Translations under genes and position numbers: made by a program
NCBI GenBank assembly: GCA_018340375.1
Contig: JAFFJZ010000003.1
Span: forward strand, 16,306,001-16,370,000
Origin: Gonatopus flavifemur
Lineage: Eukaryota > Arthropoda > Insecta > Hymenoptera > Dryinidae
Length of the DNA: 64,000 bases
Direction of reading: 5' to 3'
Shown here: piece by piece, positions 21,090-34,516 of the stretch
How the letters are laid out: the number at the start of each line of letters is the position of its first letter
Numbering within the stretch: the first letter of the stretch is position 1
The notes under the pieces: model-generated
Databases searched by the model: none
Told to the model about the DNA's origin: nothing
Seen by the model: the letters and a program-made list of their open reading frames with translations, nothing else

Positions 21090-21585
21090 ATTTTGTGATT
21101 CTAAGAAGAGTCAGGACACGTTGGTTGGGAAGGAATTACATCACTGATGATCAGTTGAATTCTGAATGGAAAGGTTAGTTATCTCCTTCTTCTGGCACAA
21201 ACGTGTGACGTTTCGTATGCCATTCGTTTTATCTTACAGAAATTTTAATCCATTTATATCCCGTGGGAGAAAGATGAATAAGAAAATAAACTGTTTTACA
21301 ACCGAGCATGAACTTTGATGATCCTTCTGTTGAAAGCACGATTTCACCTCCCCAAGTACCTTTTTACCTCATACGATACACGTCGTTCAATTGTTTCTGT
21401 AATATTCAGCTCCACATATAATCCATGAATTCCTTTTACATCATCCACAGTTGTCCCATTTCCTCTCGTTCTACTTACATTGTAAGAGACCAACTTTGGA
21501 ATCCTAGATTTCTCGAGTCATTGAATTTCTTGACTTACACAATTGATTTTCAACTCACGTTAAGACGTTATGAATCGTTACCGTT
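21090..21585. other. Flank right of mariner, nothing recognised
   Basis: AT-rich, without gene-like frames. Confidence 0.5.
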
Positions 21586-21798
21586 TTAACTTCTATCCGT
21601 TATTACGCTCTCTAATTTCTCTTGGTTTGTCACTCCACCCCATAGTTTTCTCATTAGCACAATAACTTTGATATTCAACTGAACATTCTCTCCGCTTATC
21701 TCCACGTTCTTCGTATCATTCATGTGCTCCAAAATTTGAATTGCATCATTTTGTGACCATTCCCTTTTGTAATTCACCTGCTTGGTTATCATCCGCAT
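21586..21798 (-). CDS. Small open frame with protein-like composition, unknown
   Basis: 70 residues from ATG at 21798. Composition is rich in Glu, Asn, Lys and Val with few repeats (KREWSQNDAIQILEHMND, then NVQLNIKVIVLMRKLW), unlike the Ser/Phe/Leu-rich products of chance frames around it. An internal AAGCAG-GTGAAT could be a splice donor. No family is recognised; an isolated exon or chance frame is possible. Confidence 0.2.
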   Translation of the reverse strand: MRMITKQVNYKREWSQNDAIQILEHMNDTKNVEISGENVQLNIKVIVLMRKLWGGVTNQEKLESVITDRS

Positions 21799-24700
21799 CG
21801 TATGTAATGTAATTTTGAGAAAGAAGAAAGAGTCGATGGGTTTCGAGTGAAGTCAAGAAGATTCTATCCATTTATGCATTTATAGCTTGCAGAGGTTATA
21901 AATGATGCTTATAGGCATGATTTATGACTACCGTGGACTTAATTGTGATTGATAAAGTTGCTCTTTCTTTTTGCATTTCAATTCCTTGATTTTTTGTTGC
22001 GTAACAGATGATGAAATTCAATCTCCGTTGAATTAAAGATGTTTTTGAAATCAACAGATTCTTGATTCAAAGCTTTAGTCGAAGATAAAACTGTGCTTTC
22101 TTTTTGTTCCAGGTATGTCGTTTGGAAATTTTGTGACGCATTCTATCGTATGACGTGAGTAAAGCAACTTCATACCATTCTGACCTGTTATGATTGATTT
22201 TTATAAGAGACTTCTCTTATTGAAGATACATTTCAAGATTCCTCTACATCGATACAGAACTGTTCTCGCTTCCAACGATCTCCCAACAACATCATTACAC
22301 TCGTTTAGATTTTCTCAACATTGATGTTCATTATCTTATCAACATTCTTATTTGAATGGTATAACAGTAAAGGAATCCCATTGCATCCTCAACTAGTTTT
22401 CACGAGCTCGTATGGAAACGACTCTTTCTGTCGTCTGGGTTGTGAAGAGCGTTATGCCTGAGGCCACGAGAAACCCTCGTGGGAGGTAAAATTCTCACAT
22501 GAACACAAATAGCGTGATGTGACGGTGGGAAAACCAGGGCAAAAGATGCCTGGAAGCTGTGTAACTTTGTACAAACTCGACTTAAAAACTGAAAACGCAT
22601 ACATTGGCACGTAAGGAGCAATTTGATGAGACAAATACGCGTAAAGTTTGATCGCAAGAAAATCAGGGGGAAAAGTTGAGGACGATATATATACCTTCTT
22701 CTTTCGTCGTTTCACGATAACTCGAATGATCATTTCAAACTTGCTCATCAACATCCCGCTTTTTTGTCAATCTAGTTTGAATTGAAAAAAAAGTTGTTAC
22801 GTTTGTACTAAAGGACCGTGATTCGTCTGGAAACTGTCTGAAATTCCACGCGGTTTCTTCTGCGAAATTGCATACGATGGAATAAATTGAGAAAGAAAGA
22901 TTATTTCTAACGAATATCGAACGTTGTTTATTGTGCGATCGAACATCACACAGGAATACATCAGTGGAGTATCGACAAAGGGATTTGACCTGGCATGCAC
23001 TGAAGCTTCAACCATCGACCTCGGTAATGCACACTTTAATTAGGTTAGTCTGTCGAGAACGTTCACGATATGTGCAATGTACGTGGAATGTGGTATTTTG
23101 TCGAAATTACGATATTGCTCACTCTCCATGTGTCTGTATTATCTTCTCATCTAGCAGCCAAGTCAAATTCCAGACCTCACCGAACCTTAGTCGTACGACA
23201 ATATTTAGACGCGGAGGAGTATATTAGCGCATCGTGTGAGATAATAGCTTCCTAATTTTGAAACCTTTTAATTTTCATTGATCATTATCATCGTCAATTA
23301 TTATGTTTATTTTCTCGAAGAGAAAAATATTTCCCTCCAATCTGTTCGATATTCGCTTTCAGATATTATTCTCATTCATTATAATGAAGAGCAATTGTGA
23401 ACTGGGTTCATTAAACGCATAATTGATACCAGAATTCAATTAAAATTCACTACTCTCAAATGTTGGTGCAATAATGCCAGATGGTTATTACTCGCGAATG
23501 AAAGCGGCTCAGTTGTGAGCTAAGCGCTTCTTAAGCTTTCACAGATGAATATTTAAACGATAGAACTCGTGATTCTTAGACCTGCTTTTCCGCCTCCTTC
23601 CACCTCCTTCTTCTCCTCAATGCTCCTCCGTTTCTGTTTCTCTTTCATCATAAATCTTTTTTCCCTCTTCTTTTCACGTTATACCTGCAGTTACCTACCG
23701 GAACGATCAGCCTCTTTTCGTGGCACTGGAGATCAAATATTAAAATCTCGACGGTAAGAAGTCACCGTTTTTACGGGCACGGTGCTTCCAGAAAACGCGC
23801 ACGGTACTGCAACATTCATGAGTCGTGGCTTTCAGAAAGCCGACGACGTCGATTCTTACTTCCCATTCTGCCTTCAAATGCTTCACTCTTCACTGCTGCT
23901 CCATCCCCATGCTCTCACTCTACATAAAATTCTCTATCGTATTTTATTTCGATACCCTGATCTTGATGCTCGCAATTCAATCATATGCGTTGTGAGAAAT
24001 TGCATGCAGTTACAAATTAATACATCAACATTACATTTACATCGATGTTGGAAATGGAAATCTCTGTTTCCAAAGATTTGTTCATCGCAGAGACTTTTGA
24101 TTTTCTTCTGTGGTTTTTCTACATCTGAAATTGATTCTTCCTCTCGACCTGTTTCCCACTATCAAACCCATATCTTTTTCCGTTCTTCACAATTTCACCG
24201 CTTTCCTTTTTCTAGCATTGACTTAATTTCCTTCATTCGCCCATCGCTTTGTTGTCCTACTTTTTCAACAACAATTGTGTTTTCTTCCTCATTTCCTCTG
24301 ATTTTGCACGATCGTAGAACATTTCAATCGTCCAAGAACGTTTAGAAAATTTCTCGAAATCACCACAAAAGATTTGCGTTGAACCAACTACAGAGGCATC
24401 AAGAGACAATTCAACGCTAATTAAGTGCTTGATTAAAAAAATTGGAACTATAACGGTGTTCGCAGAATCTAATTTCGTACGAGCACAGTTGGAGATCATC
24501 TTTTCGATGAAACTCAGTAGCTCTTAGTGAATTCTCAATTCCTCTGTAGGTAGTTTAATGCAAATCGTTTGTGATAGGTCCAGTTTTATGGACCACTTTT
24601 GATCTTCAAAGATTAACTTGTGAAGAGTTTCGATAATACCTCACGATATCATTGTTTCATATAAAGACAAGATTGTACTCCTCTGCTCTCGGGGATGAGA

Positions 24701-24934
24701 AAAACATGGAGAAAAAACAAGAGAAATTAGACCGCTGACATTCGGAGATATTATAACGATAAAAATTCCAGTTGACGGACTGTGAGGTGCAGTAATAAAT
24801 CCTTCATTCTTTTATTCCGTTGAGGTTATCAAAACTTCACGTTACGATCTGTCTTTCTTTGCTGTGTATTATGTTCATATATCATTTTTATTCTCTGCTT
24901 GTATGCACCGCGATCAACAGGAGGGGAATCTTGT
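21799..24934. other. Unannotated stretch, pyrimidine-rich in part
   Basis: The long plus-strand frame 23782-24345 runs through CT-rich DNA and gives a Ser/Phe/Leu-rich product without a domain, so I do not call it. Nothing else was seen. Confidence 0.45.
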
Positions 24935-25030
24935 GTTACTTTGGACACGCGACACGGTAGCATCAATCGTTGTACAATTGCTTCAACTGGCTCGTTAACT
25001 TGCAATTCATCATCGCGTGGAAATGTTTGA
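24935..25030 (-). repeat. Diverged segment pair, copy 1
   Basis: TTACTTTGGACACGCGAC and ACAATTGCTTCAA recur at 25895-25975 as TTACTTTAGCCACGCGAC and ACAATTGCCTCAA. On the minus strand both translate to similar short peptides (EPVEAIVQR and DPLEAIVSR). The copy 1 frame stays open for about 70 codons. Either an old duplicated exon or a diverged repeat. Confidence 0.35.
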
Positions 25031-28000
25031 GGTTGACAACTTCATTGATACACACGGTATCGTAACTACATTATAATACACGTCACGAAAGAAACAGCCA
25101 GGAATTCATCTTTCACGAACGAAACATTTTATTGAATGAGACGGTATGGTATTTTTTCTACCTCCTCCAGGGACCTTGATAGAATTCCAAATGAAACGAG
25201 GAAAAAAGAATATTCTAGGAAATTTGAAATATTTCATAATACTTGAATATTTTTTGTGACTTGCGTTTCATGATTCTTGAAATTCCGTCCTCAAAGTTGA
25301 ATTCACTTGTATTTGATGTATAATGAGAACACGCGCTTTTCAATGTTCTTTCTCAAAGTTATGATTGGTGAATGGAAACAAACAAGAACCAAGACTTATG
25401 GCTCATACCGAACAGAATGATGAAACTTCCCAACTACGAACCAACAACACTCTCATTTGTAATCCTTGGGAGTCGAGAAGTGACAAGATAAAGAAGGTCA
25501 TCCGATAGGCTATTGTTCAAGTTTTAGGGTTGCCATGCTTGTTTATAGGATTTAGAATCCCAAACAAACTGCTATTTTTGAAATTATCAACTCCTAGAAT
25601 TAGATCTAATATTCGCAAAGACATTTGAATTCATAAATTGAATGAATGATCGCTGCGTAAAGTAAATCTACTCTGTTTTATATGATCAAAGAAGTGAGAC
25701 TTGTTTCAATCAAAGTGATCACATACAGACAATATTATGCATAACCTCGTAAGATGTCGTTGAAATTCCTTCATCTTGAACCACCTACATCACCCACACA
25801 TTCATTACGGCCGTACTACATGCTGCTATCTATTTCTCTCCATAAATCTATTCATCATCTCCTTCCGACAAATTGCTCTTTGGTGCGGATATTATCCATT
25901 ACTTTAGCCACGCGACGCAACGCGTTGGTCGTGACACAATTGCCTCAAGAGGATCGTCAAGTTTCATTCCGTTGTCATTTAAATATCTGCAATTATTTCT
26001 CATAATATTCAATGCAAATCGTGAACGTTCTCGTTCATTGATCATCAAATATAACAAAACTCTTTTGACTTGTATAACCATGCAATCCGAAATAACTAAA
26101 ACACACAGATTTGTAGATATGAAAAATATCGTCTAGGTGAAAGAGATTCCATTACTTCATGCATAATCCATGAACTATTGAATAATCCTTGTAAACGTTT
26201 CACTCGCACTTCTCAACTCCAGGACACTGTTTATTTGCTTGTAATATCAATACGAGCTGGTCATTGTCGCTAACTCATAGATATGCATAATCTTGTTTTG
26301 CTGAACAATGAAGAGGGAAACTTCATAACTTTGATTGCAGAAACTTATCTATTCAACATCCTCTGAGATGTTTCAGGATATACAAGGACTGTTACTCTCA
26401 GATCCAATCTCCAGCAGGGTGAGGAGAAAAGAGAATGGAACAAGATATGGGTCGGTCGAGTGATAACACGAACAAGGATATTCGCTTTCTCGTGTCTTCG
26501 TTTGAAATGGAGGAGTCAAACTCGTACAACTGTACTAGCGGAATGGAACATTTCGTATTGCTGTTGCTTCTGTTGTTGCAACTGCAACCGTTGTTTTGTA
26601 TACACACACATGTAACACTCACCCAAGCATTAGCATTTAGTTGCGAACTGTGTGTACGAAACGTGGCTACTGGGCTACATTCCCGTCCTTTCCTGTTAAT
26701 CGGTATTTCATTATTCATCGACAAATTGGTGAACAAATTCAGCATTTCTCCTTTTTTTCAAATTTTCATACCATTCGATAAAAGAGTGACAGAAGGTGTA
26801 TCGAATATTCATTCGAATTCGCATAATTTCCAGAAAGGATATAATGGATGTTGTTGAAAAGAAGCAAGACTCGACAATACATCTCTTCTTGGTTTATTGA
26901 TTATTTCTTTCACCCTCGAAAGAATCAACACCATCACTCGCAATTCCAATGTTTACCCAAGAACTTCCATCTAGTAATATTTTATTGACTTACTCCGTCG
27001 CTTTTGAATAATTCATAGATAATCCGATAAAATGTGAGACCATATTGTCTTGATACATTATCGTGCGGTTGAATGAAATGCTCACTCAAATTATGAATTC
27101 ATAAGGAGGAACGTCCTGACGATCCCCTAGAACTTCTCTCTTCTTCCACAGTTACACTTCGGATACCTCAAATTCGAGTTTTAATGCAGGACGTACGGTT
27201 GAGAGGCTATAGCAAAACATTGTGACGACGTGCATGCGCGATCAACTACCGACAGGGCCTGGCGCGATACACTGGTGGTTCCTTAATTCGCGCAATATTA
27301 ATTAGTAACGGGAAGTCATAATCATTAGTGCATCGTACGATCTCATTCACAAACTTTACAGTTAACGGATCTTAATTATTCAGCTCATTAGCTGTACGCG
27401 CATTTGCATTGAGAGAACACACTAAATCCTGTGGAATTAAAATTCTGATACTTTTTGCGACTACGGGGATGATTTTTTTCCTTCATTCGGATTTATTATA
27501 CGATTCATTCGTAGAGTTTCGCTTCGTTATTTTACACACGAGTGTAAGTCGAATGGTATTTCAATGAACTTCGTTATCAAATCATTTGAGTTTTGGGGAG
27601 GATAGTTTCCAGAGTCAGGACATATTGTTATTGATATCATTTATCGTTGATCTCATAGAAGTAATCAAGATTGAGAATTTTCGATTCGGTTCGTGTAATC
27701 TCTTCCATCCACGTGGGTACTTTGAGTACTTTGTTGTGTATCCTATTACTCTGATATTTGTCGAAGAGGATTTGAATATTCATCGATGCAAGTTCATTGA
27801 GAAATAGAATATTCATTCTGTGTCTGAAATAATGCAAATTGAAGAGGTGACGTTAGTTGTGATTTAAGGATGGAAAAATCGTCGATATTTGTTTTCATGT
27901 GCTCGCAGGGGATCAAATTTTTGGAAGTAATTTTGCGATCTGTAATAATTAGATCTTCAAATTAATTTTTGATCGGTGATATTTCTTCCTTCGGAATCGC

Positions 28001-29547
28001 AATGCAAGCGTTGATCGCGATACAAAAAAATGATGAAAACCTGCGCAGATTCGATAGAATCCTGCCGATAAAGTGGGAACGAGAGGAGAAAAGCGATCGA
28101 ATATAGAGCTTGGGACGAACGATAGACTGATGTGATTATGTTAATGAATCCAGCGAACTCTCGATTGATAATTGAATCGAGGACAGTGAACGGAGAGCCA
28201 AAAGCGGCAGCGGGAATGTGCAGTTCTGACTCTCGGGAGTAATTATCTATGCTAAACGCTCAGCTCGTTAATCGTCCTATGGTCGCAAATGTGCACGCAC
28301 GTGTGTATTATATATGTTCTGGTGTGTGAATATTGATGATATATATGTATATATATATATATACATGACACTATACACGCATGTTTTTCTGGACTATCGG
28401 AGAGGATATGTCAGATCTTGTGGCTTTGATTTATTACTTACCTCTTGAATGTGAAAAAAAACATAGATATATTACGTGTGCAACTTTTATCAACAGCAGA
28501 ATATATTATTGTTGACCGTTTTAAAACTTGGAAAAAATTGAATAATTATAGGACTATGTCAGTTTAATGATAACTCAGTCCATTCGAATCAACTGGGAAT
28601 TCAATTAATTAATTATCATCTAGAGCTAGATACTGGGAATTTGTAACTGTACGTATTCGGATGATTCAAAAATCAGTTCCATGATCCCGTTAGAAAAATA
28701 TGATGTTACTTTTTCACATGGAACTTGTTATCACAGCATGATAAACGTCCAATATTTTTCAGAATGGATTAGAACGTTAATGAATGTGTATAAAATGATT
28801 GGAGAAAAAAATCATCATCCACTGTACATCGTGGGTCGAATATGACGAGGGAATTAATTTCAAACGATAATTGCGAATTTATTCATTTGACACATCAACG
28901 CTCCGCTCTTGAATGAGAAATTTGAATTCAGTGTACATATATTTTTTTCTTTCTATCAATGTTATATAAATGATCGGTACTCCGATGAAAGATTACTGTA
29001 GTAAATGCAAATTACGGAACGTTTCTCGGCAATCCTTCAATTTCATCTTGGTAATCAATCGATGCTAATTATCGGTAAAACATATTTTTACGAATTCAAC
29101 GGATCCATGTTTTTGAAATCCTGTTGAATATAATTTACATATAAATGTATTATCTTCGGTTCTCAAAAATTCTCAAAGCATCGTAGATTCAGATCTCTGT
29201 AACATGATCAAAATATTCAAAGTATTTCATTGCGTCAAGGATACGCGTATCAAATTGATCCCAGACGCTCGAATCGATGAGATATTTGCGTTCTAAAAAT
29301 TATCATCAGTTGTTCTATACTTCGGTGAAGTTTTCAACCAACTCGACTGATGGATTGTACTGGGTGATTCAAAACTAGCATACCGTGATTTTCAGCTCAA
29401 AACACGAATGGTTGAAATTAAAATGCCTCAAAGCTTACAAAATAATACTGGATATATTATTTAATGCAATATGATTTCGATATTATAAAAACCATTGACA
29501 AATGACATTGAATTGTCTGTTGCTGTTATATACACTCCTTTAACCAA
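25031..29547. other. Unannotated stretch with homeodomain-motif cluster
   Basis: Contains copy 2 of the segment pair (25895-25975), a TG/TA-rich simple stretch at 28310-28370, and the motif cluster at 27290-27420. No gene was recognised. The 140-codon frame 26435-26857 includes a GTT/GCT-rich simple stretch and is not called. Confidence 0.45.
27285..27420. promoter_or_regulatory. Cluster of TAAT-type sites, possible enhancer
   Basis: Within about 135 bp there are ATTAATTAGTAA, ATAATCATTAG, TTAATTATTCAG and CTCATTAG, all homeodomain-core words, followed by the octamer-like ATTTGCAT. Such clustering is common in developmental enhancers, but AT-rich DNA produces these words by chance too. Confidence 0.2.
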
Positions 29548-29698
29548 CACTGTAAGAAGAAAGTCTCAATCTGTTTGCATCTTAATTTCAGACAATGCTT
29601 TTTCCACTGTGTCGGCGATTATTTTTTTCGGCTTAATTTATCGGCATCATAGATTCAGCCATGAAATCAGCTGAATTTAAGACTCCCTTTTTACAGTG
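29548..29698. mobile_element. CACTG-type MITE, 151 bp
   Basis: Ends are CACTGTAAGAAG and CTTTTTACAGTG. The inverted arms extend about 28 bp through AGTCT(C/T)AA. The body is closely similar to 1187-1333, including GTTTGCATCTTAATTTCAG and TTCAGCCATGAAAT. It is non-coding. A clear target duplication is not visible. Confidence 0.75.
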
Positions 29699-31857
29699 AA
29701 TATTACACCACCATGACCCTGGTGATTCCATTCTTGAGATTTTTCATTTCAGCTGTGGAATTGTCAATTCAAATATTATTGACTTATAATACCAGGGACC
29801 GTCTGATCTGCCGTGCTGAATGCAGAGGTCATCATTGATTCTTTTATATTTATCACTGAAAATATGCATGCGAAGAATCCGAATAATCGTTGGAAGTGTT
29901 TTTAAGATGCATAATTCTCGCCAATAAACTACGTAGAAGTCAATCATAAATTTAATCCAACAATTTAATGCAAATTGACTATCAACCTGCACATTGATGA
30001 TACAGAGATTTTACGATCATCATAAAAATTCCAAAAGCAACATAAACTTGCTCGCACTATTTCGGTGAAGTGAATTCACGACTGTTGTAATAATTTGTCA
30101 CTTTTATAGGTTTACAGATCACTTTCGACTAGCATGGTTTCATCCATATGTTAACAACAAGAATTTTTCATACAAAAATAATATCGATTCAACCGATGCA
30201 TGAATTTCAAACAGTTTTCTCACAAATAATCCAACCGTTCTTTCGAAAATTTCGATTGAACTCTTAAATATTATCCATATAATTCATAAAAGAAAAAAGA
30301 TTATGAAATGATGAGAAGGATGTCAGTGGCACAACACACGGAGATGAAAATAATAGATACCTTAAGAACAGGATAATTTTAATAGACTTCCTTGTCACAT
30401 GACACAACTTATTTCATACGCGATTTCAAGTATTTATCAACGATTGACGCAATTTAGCCATCCGACAGTTGTTTTTTCACACGTACCGCTCGAAGCCACG
30501 GATGATTTGATTCATATCGGTTCCCTCTTACGCCGCTATCAACGAGCACTTTTATCCATTTTCGTTGTTTAGTTCTGCCGCATGATTTGAAATGCAAAAC
30601 CACGAGATTCGAAGCAATCACCAGCAAACAATGTTTGTACAGATTCGTTTGGCAACAGACCACCGCGCGCTCATTGTTCATCCTAGCGTTTTCCATTCTG
30701 TTCCATTCCATCATCGTTTTTCGCACTTCCACGGAACTGCCGTACTTTAATTTTATTCCATTGTTGAAAGCTGTCGAGTCAAATCATTGGCGAGTGATCG
30801 AAGAGAATGACGAATTGTGTATTTGGTCAAAAGAGGCAGCAAGTACCCGAGGAAGGTAGAAAAATAATTAAAACTTGGTGTTTACCGAACGGAAGCAATC
30901 GATTGCTCAATCATTGCTAACAAATGGATTCGATTATAAAACTAAATACTACAAATTCGATGTTTCGATTTTACCAATCTTCTTCTCCTTTCTTTCTCTC
31001 GTTCAAGGTCTCGGAATGATTATCTCGAGAGTTCTTCGACTGGACTCAGGAAAAGAAAAATAAAGAAAACGAGGGTGAAAAAAGGCCGATGCAGTTGGGA
31101 TGTTGAAGAATAGTATTTGATTTATTGGGCTAAGGAAGAGTTGAGAATTCATATTTGTGAAATAAGGTAGAGGAGATATTGGTATAGTAATTGCGTTTGA
31201 TATATTTGCTACATCAGCGAATGAAAAGTTGATAGACGAGTTAATTCTTTTTCTCTCGTATGGAGAGGAATCAAGATATTTATATAGAAGTATGCAAGCA
31301 TGTGTAGGTGAACGAAGACGTATCTTGAGATTCGTAAAGAGAGTTGCAGATCTGTCATCTTTCTTACAACCTCCATACCATTTCATTTAATTGAAAATCC
31401 ACACAACAATGGCAGAGTCTATCCTTTTCCCCCTGCTGTCGTCTTCTGATCTTTTTCTTCGCTCTTCTCTCATTTTGAACTCCCTACTCTAGGAGACTAA
31501 CGGTGGTAGTACTCTTCTAAGGAAGTGAGGAAGCGTGCAGAAAGGGGTCGTACAAAATCCGAGAATCCTCGTCGACTGTGATCTCTGTGGCCATTCAGTT
31601 TGCCTTGACTCAATCTCTGGTTGCTAAAGATTACCGGAAAATTTCTCGTTACAGCCACACTTTCTCTTCCCTTCTTCACCTCTTTCGGTTTCTCTGCTCT
31701 CCCAAAGCTCTCGCGCCTCTATAAAACCATAGTGAGATTTCATCTTCTCTTTTCCTTTGAATGGAGAAAAGAAAAACCCCTTCTCGTTGTTAATCTTCGT
31801 CCGATCGAGTAGATCTTTAATCTCCGGCTAACAGGAAGGCAACTGGGATGGTAGGTT

Positions 31858-31859
<2 letters not shown>

Positions 31860-31888
<29 letters not shown>

Positions 31889-31889
31889 A
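31860..31889. repeat. (TA)n microsatellite
   Basis: About 15 uninterrupted TA units. Confidence 0.95.
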
Positions 31890-32361
31890 CGAGAGAAAAA
31901 CGGAACAACCCAATGAAACAGTACATTGCGCGATAATGACTTTGAATCGTTTGGGACTCTTTCTGGGAGTATCGTATGATTTGTAGAAACCAAGCATGAG
32001 ATGAGTGATCATGTGCAGGTCGTTAGTTGTAAAACGAAAATAATTCGAATAAAGAATTGATTCCGCTTTTTGCCCCAGATTTCTACATTATTCGCTCAGG
32101 AATTGTTTGATATATTATCATTCACGTCAAATATATATAACATCTCGTCTCTTCATACATTTTCAATCCCATTTCATCGAACGAATCATTAAAAATCCAA
32201 TAACAAGCATCGAATTCCACACAGTTTCTGCTATTATCATTATTTTATCATTGGCATAATGATCAGTGAGCTAATTATCGAATGTTGAATGGAAGATCTA
32301 CACTTTTGATCAACTGTAATGCTAAACAGATGATCGGAACACAGATCAATGGTTATTACGG

Positions 32362-32395
32362 GATACATGATCCATTGATCCATTGATCATGTATC
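32362..32395. repeat. Short perfect hairpin
   Basis: GATACATGATC (32362-32372) is followed by a 12-nt loop and its exact inverse GATCATGTATC (32385-32395). CCATTGAT is repeated in tandem across the loop. Confidence 0.6.
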
Positions 32396-34516
32396 TTTCG
32401 GATTAATCTTTCGCGGCATATTATTCTTGTTATCAATGCGAATCTATCTTTCCTCGCCGTGAATAGAATTTTGATGAATTTTTTTGCTGAACAGGTTTCA
32501 CATTTCAACACTGCGACATACGTGTTTCTATACGGTAATAATAATTTGTATTCTGAATGTTTCCCTACATAACACGTGTTCCACCATGTTTAACGTAGCC
32601 TTTGCATAAGTAATTATCATGAAATGTTGAGAACAAGTGTTTCCAACGTTTGAATGTGTGGTTTCTTATTTTGTATGATTTGAGATTTTTTTGATACAAA
32701 GTAATAGTTTTTTCACATGTAAATAAAGCACAAGAACCTTCACGGGATGTCTGGATGAAAGAAATTTTCTAGACTCGAGATCAAAGGTTTATACATGTTT
32801 TTGATAAAGAACTTTCAAATCCATGAATTCGAAAGTCATGAATATGTGCATGTAACATTGAATTTATAAAATATACATATCTCAGAAATATGATTACATT
32901 TTGCTTGGATTATCGAAATTCTATTACGTATGGTTCGGAAAAATTTGATGCCGATTTATCATATTTAAAGTTGAAACTGCACAGAGACGTGTACTTTGAA
33001 ACATCTTATTTGTATTCTTTGTAGTATGTAGAGTAAGAACTTTTTGATTTGATTTCTGGATTATTTGAAAATAGTATCTTGTATTTCCTGAGAGAACTAT
33101 CATTCTTTCCCAAGAAAATAGATTGGTAAACTCCAGAACAGTACCAAAAACTTCGCGATGAAATGTAACCGGAGAAAATCTTGAATAATGTTTCGAAATT
33201 TTCTTCAGAAGAATGGATAGAATCCTTCAACATTTTCATCACAATTGACGATCGTACAATAAATTTTTCAAAGAGATTATGTCTATTCTCCTTCCTATTA
33301 TACAACTGTTCCGTTCGGAGAAGCTGATGCCGCTGTCAAATCATCAACGATATTACCTTCCACAAGAAATGATGATAATTTTGAACTGCGGTAACGGTAA
33401 TTGAATAATTTGAAAAGGAAAAACTTTTCTGAATTGTGCAATCATTAGTATGACCTTTGTATTACGAGATAAATGGTATAAAGTTAGGAGTTACGACTTC
33501 GCGTTTCAATTCCTTGATTGGAAGAATTTTCTTCTTTTGAACTGAGAGAATATTCTTTCTGTATCGATTTTTCTTCCTATACCAAAAACCCATTCTCGTG
33601 TAGGGTCAAATTATGGACACACGTTCATGGGACAAGAAAATATTTCATCCAGGGAAGCTATTTTCCTCTCAGTATCGTAGTTTTACGATAGGGTCTTGGG
33701 AGGGATGGATTATAGAATTATTGCGTTTACCTAATATTGCTCCAAATGGTATGAAAGTTTTTTTTTTTTGGAAAAGTCATTTTTCATGGAAGAAAAATGT
33801 ATGCTTCGATTCCAATTGAATATGGATATGAATGGTTAGCTTAATTTTGAATCAACATTCACGTTTGATAATCCAAAAGGATAAAAAACGAAAATCGAGA
33901 ACTCAAATTTTTGCTCAAGAAATAATGGAGTTTTATTTGTCCAAGGAACTCCCGGTGAAATTTTCCACGAATTGAGCATTGCAAGTTAATAATTTGAAGC
34001 GAAGTTGATTGGTCCTTGTTACAACGTTTTTCGTCATTGGCATAATTCAAATAATACCTGGGTGATGCTTCCGAGTGTTACAGCATCCAAGTTTGCTTGT
34101 ATTTCGAATAGGACTTCAGAAATATTTCATTTTTCAACTCTGAAGAACTCTAAAGAGATATATATTAAACTGTGACAATTTTTAAAAATTTTTTCATATT
34201 CTACAAAACTCAGAAAATCCCAGGAATCTCTTGAACATTTCAAGAAAGTTTTGTTCATCGAGCACGTTTCTTCACGGAGAACTTTTCTGAAAACTAATGA
34301 ATCCTCAGTAAAGATGAATTTCCTAAAAAGAAAGGAAAAATAAATTCTCCACATATATCAACAGCATTAATTCGAAAATTCTTTTCCGTAAATATGAGAT
34401 GCCAAGATAACAGTTCACATAGAATTTCATGAAATTTTAATAGTATTTAGTCAGATTTAATGACTAGGGAAAAAATTATCTCAAGAGGAGGTTATCATCA
34501 TCAGGCGAATTCCGAA

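Larger units (their letters stand above)
29699..34516. other. Unannotated AT-rich stretch
   Basis: No recognised gene. It holds a TA microsatellite at 31860-31889 and a small hairpin at 32362-32395. The overlapping opposite frames around 30454-30859 have no domain. Confidence 0.45.

Noticed and set aside
23782..24345. Plus-strand frame of about 187 codons
   Set aside because: It lies in CT-rich DNA and gives a Ser/Phe/Leu-rich product with a non-ATG start and no domain.
26435..26857. 140-residue frame with a poly-Leu stretch
   Set aside because: The Leu run comes from a simple GTT/GCT-type repeat, and its length is within chance for 64 kb.
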